A stretch of 64,000 bases of DNA from an uncultured Lachnospiraceae bacterium. Lineage in GTDB: Bacteria > Bacillota > Clostridia > Lachnospirales > Lachnospiraceae. The DNA lies in assembly GCA_947626715.1 (NCBI GenBank), contig CANQTG010000001.1, positions 1-64,000 on the forward strand. Reading direction: 5' to 3'. The notes under the pieces were generated by a model. It was not told the origin of the DNA. It searched no databases and saw nothing but the letters and a program-made list of their open reading frames with translations. The first letter of the stretch is position 1, and the number at the start of each line of letters is the position of its first letter. The translations under genes and the position numbers were made by a program. This document shows, one piece after another, positions 24,978-34,798 of the stretch.

Positions 24978-26640
24978 AAAACTGACAGGACTTAGCATCC
25001 TTTTTGCCTCGGCCTGCTGCCTTTTCTTTCTTATCAGCATGTTTTTCAATAACGCTTATCTGGAAGCGCTCACTTACGACAACGCTTTTTCCTATCAGCT
25101 CCGCCAGCTTGCTTCCATTCTGCTCTTATGGGGGATCGGGCTCTGCTTCCTGCTCTTGATCCAAAGCGCTCTGCCTATGGTCTGGGCGCTTCTGCTCGCC
25201 TTTCCGACGGGGCTCTGCCTGTGGGTGCTGCCCGGTATGCTCCTTCTCATGCTTGAGCTCCCCTATACCTTCTCTTTGACGATGGCGCTGATCGCGTTTT
25301 TTTTCCTGTGCCTGCTCCTTTTTCGCCTGCGCCAAAAAAGCGGTCTATCTGGACGCATGCAGACGGCCTTAAAGAGACGTTCCCTGTCCCTTCGCGCCTC
25401 GCTTCCCGCCCTCCTGCTTTTGTTTGGCTTTGCGTTTCTGGCCTCCAGCGGCTTTCTCTATGTCTTTCTCAGCTATGATTCCTACTTTTACTTTACCAAC
25501 TACGGAAATACGCTGGCGATCGTAAAGAATTTTCGGGATATCGTAGGCGAGAACAGCTTTACGCTGACCAATATCAGCCAGTTCCTGCCCCTGTTAAACG
25601 CCTATACCGCTTTCTGGGGCCTCGATCAGTGTTTCCAGATACAGGCCTTTCTGACCTTAAACATCGCCGCCTGCTTTTTCTATGCTCTGTACCGTTATGT
25701 CCTAGAGACGGAAAAAGACCCCGGGCGTTTCCTGCTGTTTCCCGCATGGAGCATACAAAAAAAGGCGCTGCTCTACGCCGCGCTCCTGACCCTCTTTCTG
25801 ATTACCTCTACTTCCTTTCTGACCATATCCTCATGGATCCTTGCCAATATGTACTGTATGGCCTATCTGTTTCTTTGTATGCTTTTAACGGAACGAGTCC
25901 TGCTGCCTTCGCAGGGCGAAGCCCCGATCCTAGCGGCTCTGTATTTTGCGGCTCTCACACTGCTGCGCAAGGACGGCATTATCTTTGTCTGCTTCTTTTT
26001 GGTCTGCTATATGATAAAGAGCGAATGGAAGAAACGGACGCTCTTTTTCCTTTTCCTCCCCTCCGTCGTACTCGAGCTTAGCTGGCTCTTCTATGTCCGC
26101 GTCATATTAAAGGCGGCGGTCGAACAGGCGTCCTTTACCTCTATCGCCAATAACGCGAACGTCGCGTTTGTGATCGCGGCCATCTGCGCCGCCTGCCTAT
26201 ATCTCTTTGTCTTCCATCCCCTGTTTGCCGAAAAGCTCCCGTTCCCCGAGACCCTGCCGCTCTATGCGGGCCTATCGGTCCTGCTCATACTCCTGACGGC
26301 CCGCGACTGGAATCAGGTCGTAGACAACATTGATATGACGATCCGAAATATGCTCCTTTACCCCTCCTCATGGGGGATCAGCGCCCTGCTGTTCGGCGTA
26401 CTTCTTACCGTCACCCTGCTGCATCGGCCGTTTTGGGATACCGACACCTTTCTCTGGCTCGGATATGTGATCCTGAATTTTATCTCCTACTGCGCGGTCG
26501 GCAAAAAGCTCTGGGTCAACTGGGACGATTCCTACAGCCGGATCGTCCTGCAGATCGTCCCTGTCTTTGTCTTTATCTGTGGGAAGAAGTTACTTTCCCT
26601 CCTTCGATCCGATACACCAGATCGCAATTCTGTATCGTAG
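24970..26640 (+). CDS. Multi-TM protein, GT-C-like glycosyltransferase candidate
   Basis: ORF trimmed to MHKKLTGLSILFASACC; at least 10 hydrophobic segments; FLSYDSYFYFTNYGNTLAIVKN lumenal loop. Confidence 0.6.
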   Translation: MHKKLTGLSILFASACCLFFLISMFFNNAYLEALTYDNAFSYQLRQLASILLLWGIGLCFLLLIQSALPMVWALLLAFPTGLCLWVLPGMLLLMLELPYTFSLTMALIAFFFLCLLLFRLRQKSGLSGRMQTALKRRSLSLRASLPALLLLFGFAFLASSGFLYVFLSYDSYFYFTNYGNTLAIVKNFRDIVGENSFTLTNISQFLPLLNAYTAFWGLDQCFQIQAFLTLNIAACFFYALYRYVLETEKDPGRFLLFPAWSIQKKALLYAALLTLFLITSTSFLTISSWILANMYCMAYLFLCMLLTERVLLPSQGEAPILAALYFAALTLLRKDGIIFVCFFLVCYMIKSEWKKRTLFFLFLPSVVLELSWLFYVRVILKAAVEQASFTSIANNANVAFVIAAICAACLYLFVFHPLFAEKLPFPETLPLYAGLSVLLILLTARDWNQVVDNIDMTIRNMLLYPSSWGISALLFGVLLTVTLLHRPFWDTDTFLWLGYVILNFISYCAVGKKLWVNWDDSYSRIVLQIVPVFVFICGKKLLSLLRSDTPDRNSVS

Positions 26641-28312
26641 AAAGACGGTGAGCGATGATGATGAGCGTCTTGCTGCCCGCCAGATAGTCGATCGCCTCCA
26701 TGACCGCCGCCTCGGTATCATTGTCTAACGCGGAGGTCGCTTCATCTAATATCAGCACCTCGGGATCATGGTACAGCGCTCTGGCGATTCCGATCCTCTG
26801 GCGCTGTCCGCCGGAGAGACGCACGCCCCCTTCCCCGATCACGGTATCCAGCCCATTCTCCAGCGTATCCACAAATTCCTTTAGCTGCGCCTCCCGCAGG
26901 ACCTCCTGCAGCCTTTGTTCATCTGCGCGCTTCCTGTCTATGCCAAACAGGATATTCTCCCGGATCGAAGCGTCCAGCAGGGAGATCGTCTGCGGGATAT
27001 ATCCCAGCTTCTGATTCCATGCGCGCATTGCGCGGCGGATATCTACGCCGTCTACCAGCACCGCGCCCTCCTGCGGCTCCAAAAGTCCCAGTATCATATC
27101 CGCCAGCGTCGTTTTTCCCTCTCCCGACGGCCCGATAAAAGCGACCGACCGGTTTTTGGGAATGACCAGCGAAGCATGGGAAAAGACCACCTTTTCCGTA
27201 TGCGGATAATGAAAGCTGACGTCTTTTACCTCAATCTTATCCTGAAACGCCAGCGCCTGCGTATCCGCCGTTACCTTCCTGCCTGCGAGCAGGCTGTCGA
27301 TCTCCTTTAGGTCATGATAGATCGCATCGATCGCCGGCTTGCTGAACATGATACGGCTCAGATATTCCGCCATGCGGTTGGCCGACGGCAGCATACGGAA
27401 GGCCGCTACCGCGAATACGGAGATCGTAGGGATAAAGGACGCGGCGTCCTCTCCAAGCGCTACCCGGATACATACAATCAAAAGCAGGCTCGATATCGCG
27501 ACCGTCTCCATCACGGGCTTAGGGATCATGCCGTATACCTTGAATCGGCGGTTGCTCTCCGCATAATCCTTATATTCTTCGTTATACGCTTCTACAAATA
27601 CCTGCTCCCGGCTCAGGACTTTGATCTCTTTGATCCCGCCAAGCGCTTCCAGCACAGCCTGTCTGGTGCTGCCCTGCTTCTCCCGGCTCCTTTCGCCCGC
27701 AATCCGCAGCCGCCTGCGGAACACCTTTAAAAAGACAAGGCCGAATACCGCCATGAGCGCGATGACTCCCAGAGTAATGCCAATGTCCTGATACAGCAGA
27801 AAAAGCAGCAGGGAAAAACAGACCCCGCCTTCCGACGCGAGCTGGAGCCCCGCCAGTATCGCCTCAAAAAAGGAAACCGTATCCTCATTGATATTGCGGC
27901 TCAGCTCCGCGCTGTTATGATCCAAATGAAACAGATAAGGCTGGTTCATATAGCAGTCCATCATCTTATAGGACAGTCTGCGCTGGTTCTCGTAGGTAAA
28001 ACGATACTGCATACTGTGCATGAAATACACGTAGATATTTTTCAGGATATAGACCGCTATGATAAGCCCGCCCAGAAAGACGACATAATCATTGATATCC
28101 CGAAAGCCTAACGCGGCATAGACGCCGCCTAAGATCGGATTTTCCAAGATCGCCCCAGGAGAGAGCACTGCGCTGATAAACGGCAGTACCGCGCTCACGC
28201 CCACCAGCTCCACAAACGCGCCGACGATGATAACGGCAAAAAGCAGGAGCGCCTTCAACTTCTGCTTTTTATCAAAAACATAACAAATTTTTCCCCATGT
28301 GCTCATTTTCAC
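26573..28312 (-). CDS. ABC transporter, fused TMD-NBD (PglK/MsbA-like exporter)
   Basis: Walker A GPSGEGKTT, signature LSGGQRQRIGIARAL, Walker B EVLILDEATSALD. Confidence 0.95.
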   Translation of the reverse strand: MKMSTWGKICYVFDKKQKLKALLLFAVIIVGAFVELVGVSAVLPFISAVLSPGAILENPILGGVYAALGFRDINDYVVFLGGLIIAVYILKNIYVYFMHSMQYRFTYENQRRLSYKMMDCYMNQPYLFHLDHNSAELSRNINEDTVSFFEAILAGLQLASEGGVCFSLLLFLLYQDIGITLGVIALMAVFGLVFLKVFRRRLRIAGERSREKQGSTRQAVLEALGGIKEIKVLSREQVFVEAYNEEYKDYAESNRRFKVYGMIPKPVMETVAISSLLLIVCIRVALGEDAASFIPTISVFAVAAFRMLPSANRMAEYLSRIMFSKPAIDAIYHDLKEIDSLLAGRKVTADTQALAFQDKIEVKDVSFHYPHTEKVVFSHASLVIPKNRSVAFIGPSGEGKTTLADMILGLLEPQEGAVLVDGVDIRRAMRAWNQKLGYIPQTISLLDASIRENILFGIDRKRADEQRLQEVLREAQLKEFVDTLENGLDTVIGEGGVRLSGGQRQRIGIARALYHDPEVLILDEATSALDNDTEAAVMEAIDYLAGSKTLIIIAHRLSTIQNCDLVYRIEGGKVTSSHR

Positions 28313-28331
28313 ACGCTCCGTTTCCCCGCCT

Positions 28332-29684
28332 TTATTCCAGCTCTTTCCACTCCCACGGAAAGCGCTCGATATCTTCCTCTACCAGCTCCGTCCCCATCTG
28401 AACCTCGATAAATTCAAGGCCGCCCGCAGTCGCCATCGCATGTCTCTGCCCTTTTTTGATATAGAGCACGTCTCCCCGGCGCACCCTCCTTATCTCGCCG
28501 TCCAAAAGGAAGAGGCCCTCCCCGTCGATGATCGTCCATACCTCGTCCCGCAGACGGTGCATTTGATAGCTGATGTTCCTGCCGGCCTCGATATACAGGT
28601 GCTTGGTCAGGGAATTTTCTCTGCCGTGCCGGCACTTCGCAAAATCCAAAACCTTATATTCCCCCCACTGCCGCTTTTCATACATCGGGCGGTTATGGAT
28701 CTGTTCCACATAGGGATTTAAAAAAGAACTGGCGTGCTTGTCGCTGACGAGGATCCCGTCCGCGCTGGCCACGACCACCGTATCCTGCAGGCCCAGCGCT
28801 ACGACCGGGATCCCCAGCTCATTGATGACATGCGTATTGCGGCAGTCCTCGCCCCGGATGACAAAGCCGCCGTCCGGCTCTCTCATCTGCTCCGTTAAGG
28901 TGTTCCACGTTCCTAGATCGTTCCATTCCCCATCGTAGCTTACATAGATCATGGAATCCAGCCCTGCGATCACCGCCTCGTCAAAGCTGCGGCGCGGCAG
29001 AGCGTCATAGCTTTCATACAGGCGGTCAAAGCAGATCTCTCCCGTTTCCTTTTTCAGCAGTTCCCCGGCAAACGAGGCGCGAAATACGAAAACGCCGCCG
29101 CTCCAAAGCGCACGGGAAGCGATCAGGCTGCGCGCCGCTTCCAGCTCCGGCTTTTCTATAAATCTCCGTACCCGGCCATACGGCGCATCCGGCAGATTTT
29201 CCCCCGCGATATACCCGTACTTCTGGGAAGGGTAGGTAGGCTTTACTCCCAGCAGGCACACAGACGCGCCGGAACGCAGCAGGGCCTGCTCCATCTGGGC
29301 AAGCTTATCAAAATAATCCTGTTCCACATAGGAATCCACCGGCAGTACCGCAAAGACCTCATTCTCCGCTGCTTTCTTTTTTTCCAGCAGATACGCCGCC
29401 GCCAGCAGGATCGCCGGATAGGTGCCCTTTCTTGACGGTTCCATGATACGCTCCGCACCGCCCGGAAGCTGACGCCGCAGCGAATCCGCCTGCGCTTCCC
29501 CGGCCACGATCAGGATATCCGCGGCCGGACAGCTTGTCCTTACCTGCCTGTAGATACGCTGTATCATAGACTCGGAATCCCCGTTTTCATTCTGTAATAC
29601 CTTTAAGAACTGTTTGGAGCGCGCCTCGCCGGACAGGGGCCAGAGCCGCTTTCCGGAGTCGCCGGACAATAGTATGATCTTCAT
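28332..29684 (-). CDS. manC: Mannose-1-phosphate guanylyltransferase / mannose-6-phosphate isomerase
   Basis: MKIILLSGDSGKRLWPLSGEARSKQFLKV and C-terminal cupin YIEAGRNISYQMHRLRDEVWTIIDGEG. Confidence 0.93.
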   Translation of the reverse strand: MKIILLSGDSGKRLWPLSGEARSKQFLKVLQNENGDSESMIQRIYRQVRTSCPAADILIVAGEAQADSLRRQLPGGAERIMEPSRKGTYPAILLAAAYLLEKKKAAENEVFAVLPVDSYVEQDYFDKLAQMEQALLRSGASVCLLGVKPTYPSQKYGYIAGENLPDAPYGRVRRFIEKPELEAARSLIASRALWSGGVFVFRASFAGELLKKETGEICFDRLYESYDALPRRSFDEAVIAGLDSMIYVSYDGEWNDLGTWNTLTEQMREPDGGFVIRGEDCRNTHVINELGIPVVALGLQDTVVVASADGILVSDKHASSFLNPYVEQIHNRPMYEKRQWGEYKVLDFAKCRHGRENSLTKHLYIEAGRNISYQMHRLRDEVWTIIDGEGLFLLDGEIRRVRRGDVLYIKKGQRHAMATAGGLEFIEVQMGTELVEEDIERFPWEWKELE

Positions 29685-29729
29685 TCGTTCTCTTCCTTTC
29701 GCTTCCTATAAGGCCGCACAGATATTTTC

Positions 29730-30803
29730 TTATCCGATATACGCTGCGATCTGTCCATCCACGCACGATACCGCGTCTCCCCCGGGACGGCATTCCAGAT
29801 ACCCCTCGATCGCCTTATCGAGCGCCGTCTCTATCGTCCATACCGGTCTCCAGCCAAACGACCGTTTCAGCCTAGAGCAGTCCAGCTTCAGATAATTCGC
29901 CTCATGGGGGCCCCCGTCGCCGCGGCTCACCCATCGAAGCGCCTCTCCCGTCCGGGCCTGCCAGATCTTACAGAACAGCTCCGCCAGTTCCCCTGCCGTC
30001 ACGCAGTCGCTTTCATCCGGCCCCACATTATAGCTGCCCGCCAGTGCTCTGTTTTCATACTGCCCTTTGGCGGCCATCAGATAGGCCATGACCGGCTCCA
30101 ATACATGCTGGAACGGCCTGACAGAATCAGGATTGCGGATTATGATATTCTTTCCGGCAAACGCCGCCGCGATACAATCCGGGACGATACGATCCGCCGC
30201 AAAGTCCCCGCCGCCTATCACGTTCCCCGCGCGCATTGTCGATACCGCGAGCTCTCTGCTGCCAAAAAAAGCGTTCCGATAACTGTCCGTCACCAGCTCC
30301 GAGCAGGATTTGGAATTGGAATACGGGTCATATCCGTTCAGCTCCTCGTTTTCCCGATAACCCCATTCCCATTCCCTGTTTTTGTATACCTTATCCGTCG
30401 TGACATTGATAACGGAACGCACCGACTCGCTCTGACGCACGCATTCCATGACATGTACCGTTCCCATCACGTTGACGTCATAGGTATACACGGGCTCCTG
30501 ATAGGATCTGCGCACGATCGGCTGCGCCGCCATATGGATCACGATCTCCGGCTTTCGCTCTGTAAAGACCGCCTGCAATTTCTTCAGGTCGCGGATATCT
30601 CCCGTTACACAGTCCATCCGCTTCTCGAGCGAAAGTATCGTAAACAGGCTGGGAACCGTCGGCGGCTGCTGCGCATAGCCCGTTACCTCAGCGCCCATGC
30701 GCAGCAGCGCGCTGCACATCCATGCGCCTTTAAAACCGGTATGGCCTGTCACCAGTACCCTTCTGCCCCGGTAAAAATCTGATAATTCCTGCATTCGTAT
30801 CAT
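29730..30803 (-). CDS. rfbG: CDP-glucose 4,6-dehydratase
   Basis: FYRGRRVLVTGHTGFKGAWMCSALLRMGAEVTGYA...AAQPIVRRSYQEPVYTYDVNVMGT...TTDKVYKN; start trimmed to MIRMQELSDF (ATGA overlap with upstream GT4). Confidence 0.92.
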   Translation of the reverse strand: MIRMQELSDFYRGRRVLVTGHTGFKGAWMCSALLRMGAEVTGYAQQPPTVPSLFTILSLEKRMDCVTGDIRDLKKLQAVFTERKPEIVIHMAAQPIVRRSYQEPVYTYDVNVMGTVHVMECVRQSESVRSVINVTTDKVYKNREWEWGYRENEELNGYDPYSNSKSCSELVTDSYRNAFFGSRELAVSTMRAGNVIGGGDFAADRIVPDCIAAAFAGKNIIIRNPDSVRPFQHVLEPVMAYLMAAKGQYENRALAGSYNVGPDESDCVTAGELAELFCKIWQARTGEALRWVSRGDGGPHEANYLKLDCSRLKRSFGWRPVWTIETALDKAIEGYLECRPGGDAVSCVDGQIAAYIG

Positions 30804-31966
30804 CGTATTCCCTTCCCCTCGTCCGCCCGTTTTTTCAGGATAGCTTCCATGACGGCCGTATACTGCCCCGCGATCCCTTTCCATTGGAACCGTTCTTCTA
30901 CCAGACGCAGGCTTGCCTCTCCCATGCGCCTGCGTTCTTCATCCTGCACGCACAGGGCGAGCAGCTTTTCCTGAAACTGCTCTACCGGCGCCGCATAGCC
31001 GTTATCCCCGATCAGCTCTTCGCTGCCCTCGCAGGGCGTCATAACAATGGGAAGGCCGCTCGCCATCGCCTCCAACACGACATTGGGCATCCCTTCCTTA
31101 CGGGAAGGCAGAATAAAGATATCCGCCGCCTGATAATAGGCGGGCAGCTCCTCCTTCTTCTTCTGCCCTACAAACGTCACGCAGCTTCCTAGCGCCATAT
31201 CCGCGGCGATCTTCTCTAATTCCCGCCGGTAAGGGCCGTCCCCGACTACGGTCAGATGAAGAGGCTTTTTCGCCTCCCTCTGCAGCTCCGGCAGCATAGG
31301 CAGAATATACTGTAACCCCTTGCGCTCGATCAGCCGGGACACAAACAGCAGCTCTATCCCCGCCGCGCCTCCCTTCGATCCCTTTTTATAAGAGGGATGG
31401 AAATGAGAGGTATCGACGCCGTTCGTAATGATCCGTATCTCTTTTTTATCATAAAAATCCAGCGCCAATTTCTTTAGCCCGCGGCTGTTCGCTATCAGCG
31501 CATCCGCCTGTTTCCATATAAACGCTTCAAACGGCCCCAGCGCTTTATAAAGGAGACGGAACCGTTCCTGAAATCCCGGAATATCCCCGCCTCCAAAGCG
31601 GATGAGATAGGGAAGGCCATACCGCAGTTTCAGATAACAGGCAACAGGGCCGGCCGGAATGGCAAAAAACGCCTGACAGATATCAAAACGCTCCCTCTTT
31701 TGCAAAGCCGACGCCCGTATCATCGCTTTCCACAAATAATCCAACATCTCGGGAAAATTGCAGTGCTCGATATGCTTTCTCCTTGCCTTTAAGCGGATGA
31801 TATGAACATTTTCATGTCTTTCCTCTTCTGGAAGACCGGAAAACCAGACGGTCACGACCGTGACCTCATGTCCCATAGCGGCATATTCCCGGGTCAGGTT
31901 CAGGCAGGCATTGGCTCCGCCGCCGCCCACCGGAGGATATTCATGTGTGATTATCAGTATCTTCAT
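30800..31966 (-). CDS. GT4 family glycosyltransferase
   Basis: MKILIITHEYPPVGGGGANACLNLTREYAAMGHEVTVVT...LPSRKEGMPNVVLEAMASGLPIV. Confidence 0.93.
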   Translation of the reverse strand: MKILIITHEYPPVGGGGANACLNLTREYAAMGHEVTVVTVWFSGLPEEERHENVHIIRLKARRKHIEHCNFPEMLDYLWKAMIRASALQKRERFDICQAFFAIPAGPVACYLKLRYGLPYLIRFGGGDIPGFQERFRLLYKALGPFEAFIWKQADALIANSRGLKKLALDFYDKKEIRIITNGVDTSHFHPSYKKGSKGGAAGIELLFVSRLIERKGLQYILPMLPELQREAKKPLHLTVVGDGPYRRELEKIAADMALGSCVTFVGQKKKEELPAYYQAADIFILPSRKEGMPNVVLEAMASGLPIVMTPCEGSEELIGDNGYAAPVEQFQEKLLALCVQDEERRRMGEASLRLVEERFQWKGIAGQYTAVMEAILKKRADEGKGIR

Positions 31967-32062
31967 GAAAACAACTCTACTTTCTTATCTTTTCAAAGAT
32001 TTCTTCTTTTTATATCCTTCCTGCATTTAACAATATCATTTTTCTGACGGCCTCAAGCAGAT

Positions 32063-32869
32063 TTATGATTTTTTCGTTTTAAACTGCCGCAGAACTTTAA
32101 GTGTTCTCCGAATATCTATTATAAACGCGCCTTTTATCCCATTCTTTTTTAAGCCTTGATGACCTTCCCACAATGATAACATGTAACTCTTTAATCCTTG
32201 TGTACTGGTTCCCCCATAATACATTTTAACGATAACCTCTGGAACATAAACCAATCTGGCTTCCTGACCGTACAAACACCGAAGCATAAACTCATAATCG
32301 GCCGAGCATTTATACGACGTATCATACAATCCGCATTTTTCATATACTTCGCGTTTTAAATATAAAGTAGGATGTCCCGGCATCCACCCCTCTCTGAAAC
32401 TTCCAATCCCCATATGCCAAAAGCGAACAATTTTACCATCATTTACATATACAAGGTCTGCATGAGCTCCCACGCAGAATTCTCCGCCGCTTTCTATTGC
32501 CCCGACCATATGCTCCACTACATGCGGATGTGCCAAACAATCATTAAAAAACACTACGATATCTCCACTGCACATATGATATCCCTTATTCATTGCATCA
32601 TAGATACCACGATCCGGCTCTGATTTCCATATCAGCCTGTCATTTCGACCGCATGAGACCAATCTATTTTTATACTGCTTTATCAAATCCAGCGTTCCGT
32701 CAGTAGAGCCTCCATCTGCAATCACAATTTCTATTTCAGAGTATTCCTGAATCAAAATAGAATCTATCGTTGTTTTCAAGGTTTTAATACAGTTATAAGT
32801 AGTCAATATAAAAGATACTTTCTTCATGTTTTTCCGTTTATATTTCTCCCTCCCCGATACAATTCCCAT
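32063..32869 (-). CDS. GT2 family glycosyltransferase
   Basis: VSFILTTYNCIKTLKTTIDSILIQEYSEIEIVIADGGSTDGT; start may be 32829 (MKKVSF). Confidence 0.92.
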   Translation of the reverse strand: MGIVSGREKYKRKNMKKVSFILTTYNCIKTLKTTIDSILIQEYSEIEIVIADGGSTDGTLDLIKQYKNRLVSCGRNDRLIWKSEPDRGIYDAMNKGYHMCSGDIVVFFNDCLAHPHVVEHMVGAIESGGEFCVGAHADLVYVNDGKIVRFWHMGIGSFREGWMPGHPTLYLKREVYEKCGLYDTSYKCSADYEFMLRCLYGQEARLVYVPEVIVKMYYGGTSTQGLKSYMLSLWEGHQGLKKNGIKGAFIIDIRRTLKVLRQFKTKKS

Positions 32870-34797
32870 CAGGATATCCTATCAACACTTTCAGCCCATA
32901 AGATTGCATAATCAGCGTTTTCTCCATAATTCCATATACACCGATAAATATCAGTTCCATATTCTATACAGGTTCCGATCTCCATATCGCCTGTGTGAAC
33001 AGCTAAAATACACTCCGGTTGCCAGAAAATATTTTTATCGGATAATACAATCGGATGTATCGTCGTATTTTCATTTTTTAATGCAACCCACAAAGGATAT
33101 TCGTAAGTGTCTCCGCCTAACAGCAGACCAATATTTTTTGCTCCCATTTTTTCTGCAGTCGCTGTCAATTCTCGATAAGGTTCTGTTTCCTCCTGACGGT
33201 TCAAAAAATAAAGATCAAATCTCGCTTCTCCGTCCCATACCGCCTGCGCATATGAATCCGCCTGCATTTTTATAGTCCTAATCCCATCTGGGAGCATTAA
33301 CAATAAAACGATACTCATGACTAATATATTCATATAACGGTACTCTTTTTCTGCATTTATTGTATAGCCGATAAAAATACATATCAAAGGCAAAATTGGC
33401 ATCAACAATCTGGTACCCCATGGCTGCCATCTAATACAGAAAAGCATCGTCCCTGTTGAACATAATAAACTGCATATATATGTTAAATTTATTACTTCCT
33501 TCCTCTTCTTTTTTTTAATGAGAGAATATAACAAATGCAATATTGCAAATATACAAACAATCCCTGATATTAGGAACAAGGTTCGTGCCCCTGCTGTATC
33601 ATGATGATACGATTTTACGGCGCCTCTTCCCTCAGAATAACCATAATACGCAGATATTTCCAAGTCCTCTATATCAACCTGCAAATAATCCGCCAATTTA
33701 ACGGTCATCTGCCAGAAAGCGTCTGGCTGTTCTTCCCCTGCGATCTCCAGCGTCAAATTCTTACAGCCATTCAATAATAAATACCTCGGAGATATTGTTT
33801 TAACCATCAGATTCCCCGCCACCTGTTCAAGCGCCAAAATGTTCCCGGTACTCTTATAATTTCTAACAAAACTGGGAAACGCCAGTAAAATAATAATGCC
33901 CGCTGCCAGTACAACTGATTTGAAAATAGTCATAACAGATTCCTGTTTTTTCAAACATACAAGCAACAGCCATAATAACAATAAAGGCACCATAAAACAG
34001 ATGCTGCTTTTCGTTAGATATCCAAATCCAATGCTGCATGCACAAAACACTATATTATGCATATTTTCTGACGAACATAAAGGCAAAGGAGACTTCCCTA
34101 TTTTTAATATAAACCATGCAATCATCAGCAAGTACATAGTTGCTAGTAAATCGACCTGCGTCGTCATACTTTCTGCGATCGCTAATGGACACAACATAAA
34201 TAACAGAGCCGAAAAAAGCGCTCCTCGCTTATCTGTTCCTAATTTTATACTAATTTTATAAGTCATCACCGCAGATAATACATAAGCGAGCCATTGTACT
34301 ATATTAACTAGCTTATCGCTTTTTAAAAGCAAGCATAGATGCAATATAATATATTCTGTAAAATTTGAATAATACAACTGGCGCAGAATACTGGTGGAAT
34401 AATAAGCTACCGATCTGTTTTGTATCCAATTTGCAACTCTAGCCATATGATATGTCATGGAATCCCAATTATTGGGAACGATCGTATACGATAATATAAA
34501 CATTATCAAAGCTAACAATAAGATCAATACCGACAATAAGCGTTCAAACCATTGCCCCCCCCTCCACACATCTTCTTTCAATTTATCTTTCGCATATATC
34601 CATGCGCTGCCTTTTCCACTTTTCATTCTCTTTAACATAAGGAGCACACTTAAAAGGCCGAAAATAATCCAAATTGTCCTTATAGCCGTATAAGTAAGGA
34701 ACTGCATAGCGCTCAATATTTCCGTTGAAAACCAGATTATCATTGAAAAGCAAATAATAATCTCAGGAAAACTCTCTCTCTGCTTCTCTCTATCCAT
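32869..34797 (-). CDS. GT39-like membrane glycosyltransferase carrying an in-frame G8 tract
   Basis: NNWDSMTYHMARVANWIQNRSVAYYSTSILRQLYYSNFTEYIILHL, multiple TM segments. Confidence 0.8.
   Translation of the reverse strand: MDREKQRESFPEIIICFSMIIWFSTEILSAMQFLTYTAIRTIWIIFGLLSVLLMLKRMKSGKGSAWIYAKDKLKEDVWRGGQWFERLLSVLILLLALIMFILSYTIVPNNWDSMTYHMARVANWIQNRSVAYYSTSILRQLYYSNFTEYIILHLCLLLKSDKLVNIVQWLAYVLSAVMTYKISIKLGTDKRGALFSALLFMLCPLAIAESMTTQVDLLATMYLLMIAWFILKIGKSPLPLCSSENMHNIVFCACSIGFGYLTKSSICFMVPLLLLWLLLVCLKKQESVMTIFKSVVLAAGIIILLAFPSFVRNYKSTGNILALEQVAGNLMVKTISPRYLLLNGCKNLTLEIAGEEQPDAFWQMTVKLADYLQVDIEDLEISAYYGYSEGRGAVKSYHHDTAGARTLFLISGIVCIFAILHLLYSLIKKKKRKEVINLTYICSLLCSTGTMLFCIRWQPWGTRLLMPILPLICIFIGYTINAEKEYRYMNILVMSIVLLLMLPDGIRTIKMQADSYAQAVWDGEARFDLYFLNRQEETEPYRELTATAEKMGAKNIGLLLGGDTYEYPLWVALKNENTTIHPIVLSDKNIFWQPECILAVHTGDMEIGTCIEYGTDIYRCIWNYGENADYAILWAESVDRIS
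34555..34562 (-). repeat. G8 homopolymer (coding strand), in frame in the GT39-like CDS
   Basis: attgCCCCCCCCtccacac; codons TGG AGG GGG GGG CAA TGG. Confidence 0.93.
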
Positions 34798-34798
34798 T

